Below, in pieces: positions 28,423 to 37,332 of a stretch of 64,000 nt of DNA (position 1 is the first letter of the stretch; each line of letters begins with the position of its first letter). The DNA lies in contig CAZITQ010000010.1 of the NCBI GenBank assembly GCA_964542165.1, positions 13,007 to 77,006 on the forward strand, in the 5' to 3' direction. The stretch is from CAYTBN01 sp964542165 (lineage in GTDB: Bacteria > Myxococcota_A > UBA796 > UBA9615 > CAYRNR01). The position numbers and the translations under genes were made by a program. Below the pieces are notes generated by a model. It did not search any database. It was not told the DNA's origin and was given only the letters and a program-made list of their open reading frames with translations.

Positions 28423-29872
28423 CTACCCCCTGAGCCCCTCGATATCTGCCACCGCCTTGGGGCTGGCCATGGACAGGTTCTCGTACCCGTCCGCCGTCAC
28501 CAGGACGTCGTCCTCGATCCGCACGCCGATCCCGCGCAGATGCGCCGGGACCGTCTCGTCACCTTCGGGCACGTAGAGCCCTGGCTCCACCGTGAAGACC
28601 ATGCCCTCCTCCAGGGGACGGGGGCGGTCGTCGTCCAGGTAGTACCGACCCACATCGTGCACGTCCAGACCGAGCCAGTGGCTGGTCTGGTGGGGGTAGA
28701 AGCGCTTGAAGTCGCCGGACTCGGCCAGGCCATCCGGGTCGCCGGACAGCAGGCCTAGATCGAGCATCGACCCGATCAGGGAGCGCACGGCGATCCCGTG
28801 CAGTTCGTCCAGGGTGACGCCGGGGCGTACCCCCTCGATGGCCCCCGCCAGGGCGGCCCGGGCCGCTGCGGAGCCAAACCCCCGGGCCCCCGCGCAACCC
28901 CCCCGGCGGGGCGCGCCGCGCGCGGGGGGGCGGGGCGGCCGGGGGGGGGCGGGGGCCCCCCCCCGGGCGGCCCCCCCCGGGGGGGCCCAGGACGGCTGCG
29001 TAGACATCCCGCTGGGCCCCGTCGAAACGACCACCCACGGGAAAGGTGCGCGAGACGTCAGCGCCGTAGCCGTCCACTTCCGCGCCGGTGTCCACCAGCA
29101 CCAGGGAGTCGTCGCCACAGGGTGCGGCGTTGCTCTGGTAGTGGAGCACGCAGGCGTTGGCGCCCGAGGCCACGATGGTGGGGAAGCCCCAGCCCCAGCC
29201 GCCGCCGGCGCGGTACGCTCCGTCCAGGCGGGCCTGGATCTCCCACTCACCGGTACCCGGGCGCGCCTCGGCCATGACCCCGCACAGCGCCTCGCCGGTG
29301 ACACGGTTGGCCTCGCGGATCCGCTCCAGCTCCTCCGGTCCCTTGCGCAGCCTCAGCTCGTGCAGGGTCAGCGCCGGATCCACGACGGTGTGGGGGCCTC
29401 GGTGGGGGCCACGGGGGCCGATCCGCACGGCGGCCAGCGCCTGTCGCACGGCCGCGGTCTCGGCGGTGTCGTGGGCCGCCCGGTAGATCAGCTGTCCTGC
29501 CCGTCGCAGCAGCCCCGGCAGCTCCTTGGCCAGGGCGCCGACCGGGAAGGCAGCCTCGACGCCCAGGGCAGCCGGCGCCTCCGCCACGCCGGTGCGCACG
29601 CCGGTCCAGACCTCGGCCTTGGGATCCCGATCCCTGAGGAAGATCGCGGACTCGGGCGCATCGCAGTCACGGGTCAGCAGCAGGGCGCAGTCGGGCTCTG
29701 CGAACCCGGTCAGGTAGTACAGGTCACTGTCCGGGCGGTAGGGGTGGATGACATCCCCGTTCCGCGGAGCCTCGGGGAGGGAGACGAAGAGGGCGGCCGA
29801 ACGCGGGGGCATGCGGTGGAGGAGCGCGGCGCGACGCCGCTGGAAGACCTCGGTGTCCAGGGTGGGGAACAT
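28423..29872 (-). pseudogene. pepP: Xaa-Pro aminopeptidase, frame broken by an assembly artefact
   Basis: Aminopeptidase P removes N-terminal residues before proline, using two Mn ions. The N-terminal part (from ATG 29872, behind TGGAGG) has the creatinase-like domain and the first metal residues in LVDTGAEVDGYGADVSRTFP. The C-terminal part, in another frame, has the remaining ligands: HQTSHWLGLDVHD, VEPGLY and GVRIEDD. Between them lies about 110 bases of G/C homopolymer (28873-28984) flanked by near-copies of the same 28 bases (28857-28882 and 28985-29012). Merging the copies gives a continuous DVYAAVLAALAGAIEGVRPG with the spacing usual for the family. The gene is very probably intact in the organism. 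Confidence 0.85.
28873..28984. other. G/C-homopolymer artefact inside pepP
   Basis: This stretch is almost only runs of G and C, unlike the coding DNA on both sides. It is flanked by near-identical sequence, GCCCGGGCCGCTGCGGAGCC and GCCCAGGACGGCTGCGTAGA. It has the same signature as the two N-gaps but without Ns, so it is a false junction. Confidence 0.75.
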
Positions 29873-29913
29873 GGTGCCTCCAGGGGGCGGGAGCTTAGCA
29901 CGCGCGCATGCGG

Positions 29914-29919
29914 TATACT
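29914..29919 (+). promoter_or_regulatory. Candidate -10 element (TATACT) before nrnA-like gene
   Basis: TATACT at 29914-29919 is 71 bases before the ATG of the DHH-family gene, in the divergent region with pepP. No good -35 is visible at 16-18 bases. Confidence 0.35.
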
Positions 29920-29990
29920 GCTCGGCTCGCCCCGGCGAGGAGGGACTCGAGACCGCCCGCGGGCGGTCGAGAACACGGGGAGGCTGCCCC

Positions 29991-30995
29991 ATGAGCGCCG
30001 TGCCAACTTGGTCCGAGACCATCTCCGAACTCCACGGGATCGTGAAGCGCTCCCGCAGAGCCCTGCTCACCGGACCGGTGGAGGTGGACGGGGACTCCAT
30101 CGGTGCGACCCTCGCGCTCGCCTCGATCCTCGAGCGGGCGAATCCGGCCCTGGAGGTCGTGGCCGTGTCCGCGATCCCCCTGCCGCGCCGCTACCGTTTC
30201 CTCGACGGTTCGGACCGCTTCGTGCCGCCGTCAGCGGTCAGCGGGGACTTCGACCTGGCCTTCCTCCTGGATGGGGTCCGCCACCGCATCGGCGAGGTGG
30301 GGCCCACCTTCGACGCCGCCACCGTACGGGTGCTGGTCGACCATCACATCTCGTCGGATCCGGCGGACTACGACATGGCGCTGCTGGACAGCCACAGGGC
30401 CAGCACCTGCGACATCGTGTACGACGTGGCGCGCCATCCCCGGTTCGACGTCCCGGTGGACCGGGCCATGGCGGCCCAGCTCTACACCGGAATCGCCTTC
30501 GATACCGGCGTGTTCCGCTACTCCTGCACGACCCCCGGCACCTTCCGCCTCGCCGCCGAGCTGCTGGAGACCGGCATCGACGCCCAGCAGATCGTCGAGC
30601 GGGTGTTCCTCGACGCCGAATACGACGACACCATCTTCCGCGGCAGGGTGATGTCCGATATCCGCCTCGCCGGGGGCGGGAAGATCGCGTATGCCTGCGT
30701 GCCTCACACCCTGCGGGAGGAGACCCGGGCGACACCGGCGGCCACCGAGGGGCTGATCAACAGCCTGATCTTCGTCGAGGGCGTGGAGGTCGCCGCCCTG
30801 CTCAACGAGCGCAAGGGCGGAGTGATCAAGCTCTCGTTCCGTTCGCGTGGGCGCGTCAACGTGGCCCAGGTCGCGTCGTCGCTGCACCCGGAGGGAGGGG
30901 GACACGACCGGGCGTCCGGGGTCACGCTCCGGGGGTCGATGGACGAGGTCCTGCAGCGGGTGCTCGCCGAGGTGACGCCTCGGCTGCCGGCCTGA
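29991..30995 (+). CDS. DHH/DHHA1-family phosphoesterase, NrnA-like
   Basis: NrnA-type enzymes degrade very short RNAs and dephosphorylate pAp. The 334-residue protein has the DHH domain (VEVDGDSIGAT near residue 30, LLDGVRH near 90, VLVDHHIS near 117) and a C-terminal DHHA1 domain ending in the RNA-binding GGGHDRASG. In the first motif the family's leading His (HxxPDGD) is missing, with TGPVEVDGD in its place, so one metal ligand may differ. ATG 29991 follows GGGGAGG. It is full length for the family, so a variant but active enzyme is likely. Confidence 0.85.
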   Translation: MSAVPTWSETISELHGIVKRSRRALLTGPVEVDGDSIGATLALASILERANPALEVVAVSAIPLPRRYRFLDGSDRFVPPSAVSGDFDLAFLLDGVRHRIGEVGPTFDAATVRVLVDHHISSDPADYDMALLDSHRASTCDIVYDVARHPRFDVPVDRAMAAQLYTGIAFDTGVFRYSCTTPGTFRLAAELLETGIDAQQIVERVFLDAEYDDTIFRGRVMSDIRLAGGGKIAYACVPHTLREETRATPAATEGLINSLIFVEGVEVAALLNERKGGVIKLSFRSRGRVNVAQVASSLHPEGGGHDRASGVTLRGSMDEVLQRVLAEVTPRLPA

Positions 30996-31015
30996 GGCGC
31001 CGGCCACGGCTCCCC

Positions 31016-31969
31016 TCAGCGCCGGTCGGGGAGTCCTGGATCGTCCGCCGATAGGCGGAACCTGCCCAGAAGATCGAGTACCACCAGCCGACACGGGGCG
31101 CCCGACCGCCGGACCTCGCGGGTGAATCCCGCCAGGTCCGCGCCGGGGAGTTCGCGCATCGGCCGATCGAGGGGGGCGAAGAAGTCGTCGAAGTGGAAGG
31201 GGATCACCACCCGAGGGCGCACAGCGGCCAGCAGATCGTGGGTGAAGGCGGGCCGCTTGTCCCGGCCCATCAGGCAGGGCATGAGCAGGTCGCAGTGGAT
31301 CCCGTCCACGGTCTCGGGCAGGAAGTCCGCGCTGCCGAGATGGAAGATCGATACCGCCTCGTCGCCTTCTCCCACCTCGATGAGCAGCCCGAAGGTCGTG
31401 TCGTTGCGGTACTCGTTGTAGCGCAGGGGAGGCCGGATGCCCGAGGGGATGGTGCCCACCAGCGGAACCCTCCCCGCCACGGCGCGCCCGTGCTGGGACG
31501 GGCGCACGGTGATCCGGAACGCGCCCAGCTGAACCGTCTCGGGCGCGGCCACCTCGATGATCTGGCTCGCGGGGAGCCCGTACGCCCGACAGAGATTGGC
31601 GCTGGCGTCCGAACCCACCACCCGCGCCCCCGTGACCCGCGCCACCTCGGGTACGTCCAGGATGTGGTCGTGATGGGAGTGGCTGCACACGATGGCGTCC
31701 GCCTGCGGCAGGTAGCGGCGCACGGCGTCCACGTCCGGACGTAACCGGCGGGTGAGGGTCTCTTGAAGCCCAGGACGGCTCACATAGGGATCCACCAGCA
31801 ACACGTCCCCGCGGTAGCGCACCGCGATCCCCGCCGTCCCCAGCCAGGTCACCTCGACCTGGTCGGAGCGCGGCTCACCCCGGTAGTGCAGACGGGTGAA
31901 CAGGTCCCGGCGGGGGGACCCGGTGATGGCCCGGTGGACCAGGTGGCTGGCTCGCTGTCGGACTGGCAT
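31016..31969 (-). CDS. MBL-fold metal-dependent hydrolase (UlaG/NAPE-PLD-like)
   Basis: The 317-residue protein has the metallo-beta-lactamase fold: VTWLGTAGIAVRYRGDVLLVDPY, the metal motif HSHHDH (in CSHSHHDHILDVPEV) near 127, later His/Asp in IFHLGSADF, and a final His in VIPFHFDDFF. This arrangement fits the UlaG / NAPE-PLD-like group of hydrolases acting on lactones or phosphodiesters. It has no signal peptide. ATG 31969 is the first in frame before the conserved core, with GAGG about 11 bases upstream. Its end faces the NrnA-like gene, 20 bases away. The substrate is unknown. Confidence 0.82.
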   Translation of the reverse strand: MPVRQRASHLVHRAITGSPRRDLFTRLHYRGEPRSDQVEVTWLGTAGIAVRYRGDVLLVDPYVSRPGLQETLTRRLRPDVDAVRRYLPQADAIVCSHSHHDHILDVPEVARVTGARVVGSDASANLCRAYGLPASQIIEVAAPETVQLGAFRITVRPSQHGRAVAGRVPLVGTIPSGIRPPLRYNEYRNDTTFGLLIEVGEGDEAVSIFHLGSADFLPETVDGIHCDLLMPCLMGRDKRPAFTHDLLAAVRPRVVIPFHFDDFFAPLDRPMRELPGADLAGFTREVRRSGAPCRLVVLDLLGRFRLSADDPGLPDRR

Positions 31970-32091
31970 CACGTCGGCAACCTCGTGGATCCGACAGAGT
32001 GTAGCGGTTCGGCTCCCGTACGCACAGCGGCCCGCCCGGGCGGGCCGGGCGGGCCGCTGATGGGATCGTCGTCCAGATCTGCTCAGGTCGG

Positions 32092-32577
32092 CTAGTTCAG
32101 CACGTCCTGTTCCGCCAGCCGGTCCAGGGTCCGGAACACCGTGACCCGGTTCTTGTTGGCGGACTCGTAGCTGCGGATCATCTCGCACTGGGCAGCGTCG
32201 AGATCCGCGAGCCGGGCGGCGACCTGCTTCACGTTCAGCTGGTCGTAACCTTCGATGGGCAGGTCGTCGACGGTGAGGTTGCCGAGCTGGATGTCCTTGG
32301 CGACCTGGGAGATGAAGGTGCGACCTCGATCCAGCCACTCCGCCCGCTCGCCCGTGGCCTGGTGGAGGTGGTCCAGCCACTCGCCGACCGTGTCCAGCGC
32401 CTGAACCTCGGCACGCGTCAGCGTGCGCCGGGAGGTCTCCGCGGTCTGCTTGATGTTCTCGCCGCCGCGCTCGATGAGATCCCGGCTGCGATTCTGGAGG
32501 TCCTTGAGCTGCTCGCGGGTCCGGTTCTCGGCCTTGCGCGCTCGCTCCTGAAGCTTGTCGATGATCGGGAGGTCCAT
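32092..32577 (-). CDS. Helical protein with phasin-like coil and a short conserved C-terminal motif
   Basis: This 161-residue protein starts at ATG 32577 behind GGAGAGGG. It is soluble and almost all helix: a long charged amphipathic coil (residues 1-75, similar in style to phasins and polar-granule proteins), then VDDLPIEGYDQLNVKQVAARLADL and RSYESANKNRVTVFRTLDRL. That last pattern resembles a small helical motif (LPI..YD..., YE...KNR.TV) I know from actinobacterial proteins of unknown function. It has an unusually good promoter (annotated at 32641-32669) and may be highly expressed. The role is unknown; stress-related or granule-associated are guesses. Confidence 0.7.
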   Translation of the reverse strand: MDLPIIDKLQERARKAENRTREQLKDLQNRSRDLIERGGENIKQTAETSRRTLTRAEVQALDTVGEWLDHLHQATGERAEWLDRGRTFISQVAKDIQLGNLTVDDLPIEGYDQLNVKQVAARLADLDAAQCEMIRSYESANKNRVTVFRTLDRLAEQDVLN

Positions 32578-32609
32578 GACACCCTCTCCATTCCGCCCCG
32601 AGGGGCTGG

Positions 32610-32631
32610 GCTGAACGATCATTCATTCAGC
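32610..32631 (-). promoter_or_regulatory. Inverted repeat in the leader of the helical protein
   Basis: GCTGAA at 32610-32615 and TTCAGC at 32626-32631 form an inverted repeat around an ATTC-rich centre, just downstream of the promoter and upstream of the start codon. It could be an operator or an mRNA stem. Confidence 0.3.
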
Positions 32632-32640
32632 AACGCACTC

Positions 32641-32669
32641 CTTATAAGGTCGGACGGTACACTTGTCAA
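32641..32669 (-). promoter_or_regulatory. Strong sigma-70-like promoter (minus strand)
   Basis: Read on the minus strand, TTGACA (32669-32664), a 17-base spacer and TATAAG (32646-32641) make one of the best housekeeping promoters in the window. It lies about 64 bases before the start at 32577. Confidence 0.65.
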
Positions 32670-32734
32670 GAGATTCGGTGGTCGGACCAGTGTACCTGGC
32701 GCGGAGAGACGCCGGCTGTGCCCCGGGGGGGCGC

Positions 32735-33601
32735 TCAGTCCGCGTCCAGCTGCTCGACCTCGGTGCCGTCCGGCGCCCTGGGGGGAGGACGTGAGTCCGA
32801 GAAGTGCTGCTCGATCTCCCTGCCGCGCTGGGCGACCTTGTCCACCAGGCTCTCGAGCCCCGACGGTCCCAGCTCGTTGACCAGCCACGCCGGGACGTTG
32901 CCTCCGATGTCACTGAGGTCCTGGTAGGCGATGTAGGTGCGTCCATCGGGAAGGTCGACGAGCAACCAGCATCCGTCGTTCCGCGGGGTGACGATCGCCG
33001 CCTCCACCTGCTCCGGGGTCACGTTTTCGATGCTCCCCGCCTCGAGGAAGGAGCCGATGAGCTCGTCCGCGGCGGGGTCCAGCACCCACGACGACTCCCA
33101 GATGGAGCGGCCGGAGGACAACCAGAGGGCGCCGTTGGTCCGCGTCCGGATGATCCAGTGCCGGTCCTTGATACCCGGCAGCGCCAGGTACTGGTACACC
33201 AGCCGGAAGTGGCCGTGGTCCTGCAGACAGACGCCCTCCTTGATGTGGGGCATGAACTCTTCGTGGTGGTCCCGGTCGCAGATCGCCAGCCAGATACGCC
33301 AGGCGGCCACGTCGGTGACCTGGAACACCGTCGCCCCCAGCATCGCGGTCCCCTCGAGGGTCTGCTGCTTGATCACCGACTTGCCCGCCGCGAGCCTGGC
33401 GTAGTCGGCGTCCGTCAGCTCGGGGAGGGCTGCCCCCTCGCGCTGGGTGAGCAGGGTGGCCAATCCCTCCATGTGGGCCCGCAGGCCGGGGCCATCCAGC
33501 AGCTCGTCCGCTCCCCCCCGCGTCGGAGGAGCCAGAAGCAGCAGGGGGAGGAGTACCCAGGCCAATGGGGACCGGCCGGGCCGCGCGAGGATCGCCATCA
33601 T
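32735..33601 (-). CDS. Exported START-domain (lipid-transfer-like) protein
   Basis: The 288-residue protein has a signal peptide (ILARPGRSPLAWVLLPLLLLAPP) and then a StAR-related lipid-transfer (START) fold over about residues 75-265. Visible signs are FQVTDVAAWRIWLAI, FMPHIKEG, RLVYQYLALPGIKDRHWIIRT, NGALW..., WESSW and the end helix ELGPSGLESLVDKVAQRGREIEQ. START domains hold a hydrophobic ligand such as a lipid or sterol. An exported copy could shuttle lipids in the periplasm. ATG 33601 overlaps the stop of the upstream HEAT-repeat gene (ATGA), so the pair is translationally coupled. Confidence 0.78.
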   Translation of the reverse strand: MMAILARPGRSPLAWVLLPLLLLAPPTRGGADELLDGPGLRAHMEGLATLLTQREGAALPELTDADYARLAAGKSVIKQQTLEGTAMLGATVFQVTDVAAWRIWLAICDRDHHEEFMPHIKEGVCLQDHGHFRLVYQYLALPGIKDRHWIIRTRTNGALWLSSGRSIWESSWVLDPAADELIGSFLEAGSIENVTPEQVEAAIVTPRNDGCWLLVDLPDGRTYIAYQDLSDIGGNVPAWLVNELGPSGLESLVDKVAQRGREIEQHFSDSRPPPRAPDGTEVEQLDAD

Positions 33602-35823
33602 GGCTCCCACGGGGGTGTCTCCGTGCCGCCACCCGGAGCTGCCGCGGCGTTCCGGACCCGGTCCGACGGGTCCAGGGAGAGGTTGCGCAGGGCGTCGCGT
33701 GCTTCCGCCGTGTCCCGCTGGGCCAGCTCCCTGGCCGCCGCCTCCCGCAGGGGTTCGGGGTAGTGGAGCTTGCGGCCGATCAGACCGCGTTTGCGGTTGA
33801 GGATCCGACCCAGGTGCTCGACCACCGAGTCGTCGTCCACCGTGGCCAGGCGGAGCACCGCGGCCAGGCACACCGGGGTGGCGCCCGAGCGGTCGACCAC
33901 ACCCACGAGGAAGTCGACGGCGTCGAATTGGTCGTCGTCGGCCAGGGCCGTGCAGACGGCGTCCAGGGCGTCGGGGGTGGCCAGGTCCACCTCGTGTACC
34001 ACCGACCTGAGCAGCTGGCGAGCCGGGTCGCCCTGCATCCCGGCGCAGGCGACCAGCGCCTCCTGACGTACCCGCGAGTCGTCGCTCTGGAGGAACTTGG
34101 CGATCCACTCCAGGAACCGGTCGTCGCCGATCTTGCGGATCACCAGCAGCAGGTTGCGCAGGTAATACCAGGGGTGGTCCTCGGCGTGCTCGATCTCCAG
34201 GAGGAGGGATCGGAAGGAGCGGGTGAAGGTCCCCCCCGCTGTCTCCTCCTGGGACAGGAGCTGGGCGATCAGCTCGACGATGACCATCCGGATCTCGGGG
34301 TTCATCGACCGTTTCAGCTCCGCGAGCAACAGGTCGCCGGCCGAGGGTCCGAAGTGCAGCAGGATATCCCGGGATGCCTGCGCCACCCGACGTTCGCCAT
34401 CGATGGTCCCCAGCAACAGCCGGTCCAGGAGGTCGGGGCGGCAGAGCCATCGCAGGAGCTGGGTCGCCCGGGTCCGGATGAGGATCGGCGTCTCGGGCAT
34501 CATCCGTCGACCGTTGACAGCCTTGAGCGCCGAGAGCGCCGGTCCCAGATCCCCGTCGGCGATCCGACCCGGGACGAGCCACTCCAGCGCCTCGGTGACC
34601 AGCAGGAAACGCTCCCCCTCGGTCTCCTCGGAGACCCGCCCGGCGAGCTCCTCGGTGACCCGACCCGACAGGGCGTGGGCGTGTACCAGCGCCTTGAGCA
34701 CCTGTTCGCGCAGGGGCTTGGCCTCGGGCAGTGAATCGACGAGGAAGCGGACGATGGCTTCGGGATCGAGTTCGACGATCAGCGAGGCGACGCGCTGGGA
34801 GAGGATGACCTGTTCCTGGGGCGAGTGCACGCCGACCACCGCCTCGGAGAAGCGGTTCAACCGGCCGAGCAGCTCGTCTTCGTGGGCCCCCGTTCCCGCC
34901 TCGGCCAGCGCGGCCTCCAGGGCCGAGCGCAGATAGGTGTCGAAGTTGCGGTACCCCTCGTCGGCGGCATGGTCCAGGAAGAGGCGGGACCGGCAGAGCT
35001 CCACCGGGTCCCAGTCGGTCAGATCGTCACGATCGGCGAGGTCGCCGAAGTCGAACCGCAGATCGTCGAGCTGCGGACCGCTGAGTCGCGAGAAATCCAG
35101 CGCCCCGTCGGGAATCTGGCCCGCGTTCACCCCCTGAAAATCCAGCCGTTGCAGGTCGAATCCGGAGAAGTCGAACGACGAGAGATCCACGGCGCGCAGG
35201 TCGATCTCGTTGGTGTCCAGCCGGGCCAGCTCCTGGGCCGGCATCTCGTCGATGCCCGAGTCGCCGTGGTACATGTCTTCGCGGTTCGCGACCAGGCCGC
35301 TCTTCGGCTCGGAATCCGTCCCCGTGGCCTCCCTGGGCTTCCGCCCCAGCTCGGGATTGAGGATCACGTGCGTCACGTCACAGCGCCGGTGGTGTTCGCT
35401 CAACCCGGACGCTCGCTTCACGCCGTCGGGCAGATCGTGGAGCATGCCGATCAAACGACCACTCTCGGGGGCCGTCAGGCCGGGCAGGAAGGCAACGGCC
35501 TCGATCCCCCGGACGCGAAGGAATCCGTCGCAATGTCTCGCGTCTTCGAAGGCGTTGTCGGAGCGCGCCACCACGTGTCCGTTCAGGGCGACGCGCTGAT
35601 CCCGCGACTGGAACAGGAGTGTCTTGTTCTGGGCGTGAAAGGGCCGGACGCACTCCATCCACCGTTGCAGCGCGGCCCCCACGGACGGGTGTTCCGGTGG
35701 GTACAACCGGCACCGGAGCAGTAGGTCGCGGAACGAATGCAGCAGGTCGGCGACCTGCGTCGGTCGAGGTTCGAGCAGCTGCGTGAGATCGATGACCCGA
35801 TCCTGGCCCCTGGAATCACCCAT
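33598..35823 (-). CDS. HEAT-repeat scaffold protein
   Basis: I place this 741-residue cytoplasmic protein in the HEAT/Armadillo repeat class. The second half shows repeating helix pairs (for example LLLAELKRSMNPEIRMVIVELIAQLL, WIAKFLQSDDSRVRQEALVACAGM, LREAAARELAQRDTAEARDAL). The first 150 residues form a separate domain (LLHSFRDLLLRCRLYPPEHPSV). Near residues 210-260 a short five-residue-periodic stretch (FDFSGFDLQRLDFQG) resembles a pentapeptide repeat. No catalytic motif is seen, so it is probably a scaffold. It is co-transcribed with the START protein. Confidence 0.72.
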   Translation of the reverse strand: MGDSRGQDRVIDLTQLLEPRPTQVADLLHSFRDLLLRCRLYPPEHPSVGAALQRWMECVRPFHAQNKTLLFQSRDQRVALNGHVVARSDNAFEDARHCDGFLRVRGIEAVAFLPGLTAPESGRLIGMLHDLPDGVKRASGLSEHHRRCDVTHVILNPELGRKPREATGTDSEPKSGLVANREDMYHGDSGIDEMPAQELARLDTNEIDLRAVDLSSFDFSGFDLQRLDFQGVNAGQIPDGALDFSRLSGPQLDDLRFDFGDLADRDDLTDWDPVELCRSRLFLDHAADEGYRNFDTYLRSALEAALAEAGTGAHEDELLGRLNRFSEAVVGVHSPQEQVILSQRVASLIVELDPEAIVRFLVDSLPEAKPLREQVLKALVHAHALSGRVTEELAGRVSEETEGERFLLVTEALEWLVPGRIADGDLGPALSALKAVNGRRMMPETPILIRTRATQLLRWLCRPDLLDRLLLGTIDGERRVAQASRDILLHFGPSAGDLLLAELKRSMNPEIRMVIVELIAQLLSQEETAGGTFTRSFRSLLLEIEHAEDHPWYYLRNLLLVIRKIGDDRFLEWIAKFLQSDDSRVRQEALVACAGMQGDPARQLLRSVVHEVDLATPDALDAVCTALADDDQFDAVDFLVGVVDRSGATPVCLAAVLRLATVDDDSVVEHLGRILNRKRGLIGRKLHYPEPLREAAARELAQRDTAEARDALRNLSLDPSDRVRNAAAAPGGGTETPPWEP

Positions 35824-35956
35824 CGCGTCACCTCCCTCCCGCGCTCATTGTACTCCCGAGACTTTCGCGCCGTCGCGGGGGTTGATCCGCGGTCCGGCTT
35901 CGGGGACGCTGACAGCCGAGGCGCGTGCCCGCGCGCGCAGGAGAGGGGAGAGGTCG

Positions 35957-37315
35957 ATGACGGCACCCGACTGGCTCGGTTCGCTGGACTGGGAGGAGAT
36001 CGCAGACGAGGCACAGCAGATCCTCGTGGACCTGCTCCGCATCGACACCACCAACCCGCCCGGGAACGAGGAGGCCGCGTGTCGCTACATCGCCGAGCGG
36101 TTGTCCCGAGACGGTATCGAGCACGAGGTCTTGGCTGTGGCCGAGGGACGGGCCAACCTGGTCGCGAGGGTACCGGGGAACGGGGAGGGAGAGCCGGTGC
36201 TGCTGGCCAGCCACCTGGACGTGGTCCCGGCCGACCCCGCCACCTGGAGCCACCCGCCCTTCGGCGGTGAGGTGGCGCAGGGGTACATCTGGGGCCGCGG
36301 CGCGGTGGACATGAAGAACATGACCGCCATGGAGCTGGCATTTCTGTCGACACTCCATCGGCACCACGCGGGCAAGGCTCGCTGCGACGTGATCCTGGCC
36401 GCGGTGGCCGACGAAGAGGAGGGCTGCGAACTGGGATCCCTGTGGCTCGCCCGACATCACCCGCAGCGGGTTCGCGCGCAGTACGCCTTCGGCGAGGTCG
36501 GGGGATTCACCGTGCACCTGGGCGACACGCGGATCTGCCCGGTGGAGGTGGCCGAGAAGGGGGTCTGTTGGTTGCGACTGCGGGCCCGTGGCCCCGAAGG
36601 GCACGGCTCGCTCCCCGGCGGTGAGAATGCAGTGGCCCGCATCGGGGAGGCGAGCGCCCGGCTGGCGTCCCGCCCCCTGCCCCTGCGGGTCACGCCGGTC
36701 GTGCGTCACTTCGTGGAGACGGTCGCGGCCCTGCAGCCCTTCCCGCGCGGGCTCGTCCTGCGACAGATCCTCAGCCCGAGCCTGAGCGACCTGGTGCTGC
36801 ACCGGGTGATCCCCGATCGGTCCCAGGCCCGGCTGTTCTCCGTGCTGCTCCACGACACGGCGGCGCCGACGGTGATGAAAGCGGGATCGAAGGTGAACCA
36901 GATCCCCGGAGAGGCCGAGCTGCTGGTCGACGGACGCCTGCTGCCGGGGCAGACCGAGGAGGGGTTCCTGGCCGAGGTCCGCGACGTGGTCGGCGAGGAC
37001 CTCGAGATCGAGGTGATCCGTACCATGCCGCCGGTGGACGGTGACGTGGCTGATCCGGTACTCGGTACGATCCAGGAGGTGCTCGACGAGCTCGATCCCG
37101 GGGTGCGGGCGGTGCCCAACCTGATTCCCGGGTTCACCGACGCGAAGGCCTGGTCCACCCTGGGCGCTCGCTGTATCGGATTCTCACCGGTACGGCTGGG
37201 ACCGGACGATGCGTTCTCGGACCTGTTTCACGGAGTGGACGAGCGGATTCCCGTCGCGGGATTCCGGTTTGGAGTGAGGGCTCTGGCCGAGGTGATCGCC
37301 AGGGTGATCGAATGA
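35957..37315 (+). CDS. M20-family zinc peptidase/deacylase
   Basis: The 452-residue enzyme is in the M20/ArgE/DapE family, which uses two zinc ions to cleave peptide or amide bonds. Metal and catalytic residues are visible in order: His in LASHLDVVP (about 87), Asp in GRGAVDMKN (about 118), the Glu pair in DEEEGCE (about 153), EVGGF, the dimer-domain His in GPEGHGSLPG, and a C-terminal His in DLFHGVDERI. It has no signal peptide. ATG 35957 follows GGGGAGAGG. The exact substrate (dipeptide, acyl-amino acid) cannot be decided. It converges with the Lys/Ala-rich gene. Confidence 0.85.
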   Translation: MTAPDWLGSLDWEEIADEAQQILVDLLRIDTTNPPGNEEAACRYIAERLSRDGIEHEVLAVAEGRANLVARVPGNGEGEPVLLASHLDVVPADPATWSHPPFGGEVAQGYIWGRGAVDMKNMTAMELAFLSTLHRHHAGKARCDVILAAVADEEEGCELGSLWLARHHPQRVRAQYAFGEVGGFTVHLGDTRICPVEVAEKGVCWLRLRARGPEGHGSLPGGENAVARIGEASARLASRPLPLRVTPVVRHFVETVAALQPFPRGLVLRQILSPSLSDLVLHRVIPDRSQARLFSVLLHDTAAPTVMKAGSKVNQIPGEAELLVDGRLLPGQTEEGFLAEVRDVVGEDLEIEVIRTMPPVDGDVADPVLGTIQEVLDELDPGVRAVPNLIPGFTDAKAWSTLGARCIGFSPVRLGPDDAFSDLFHGVDERIPVAGFRFGVRALAEVIARVIE

Positions 37316-37332
37316 GCTGAGGGAGCGGAGGA

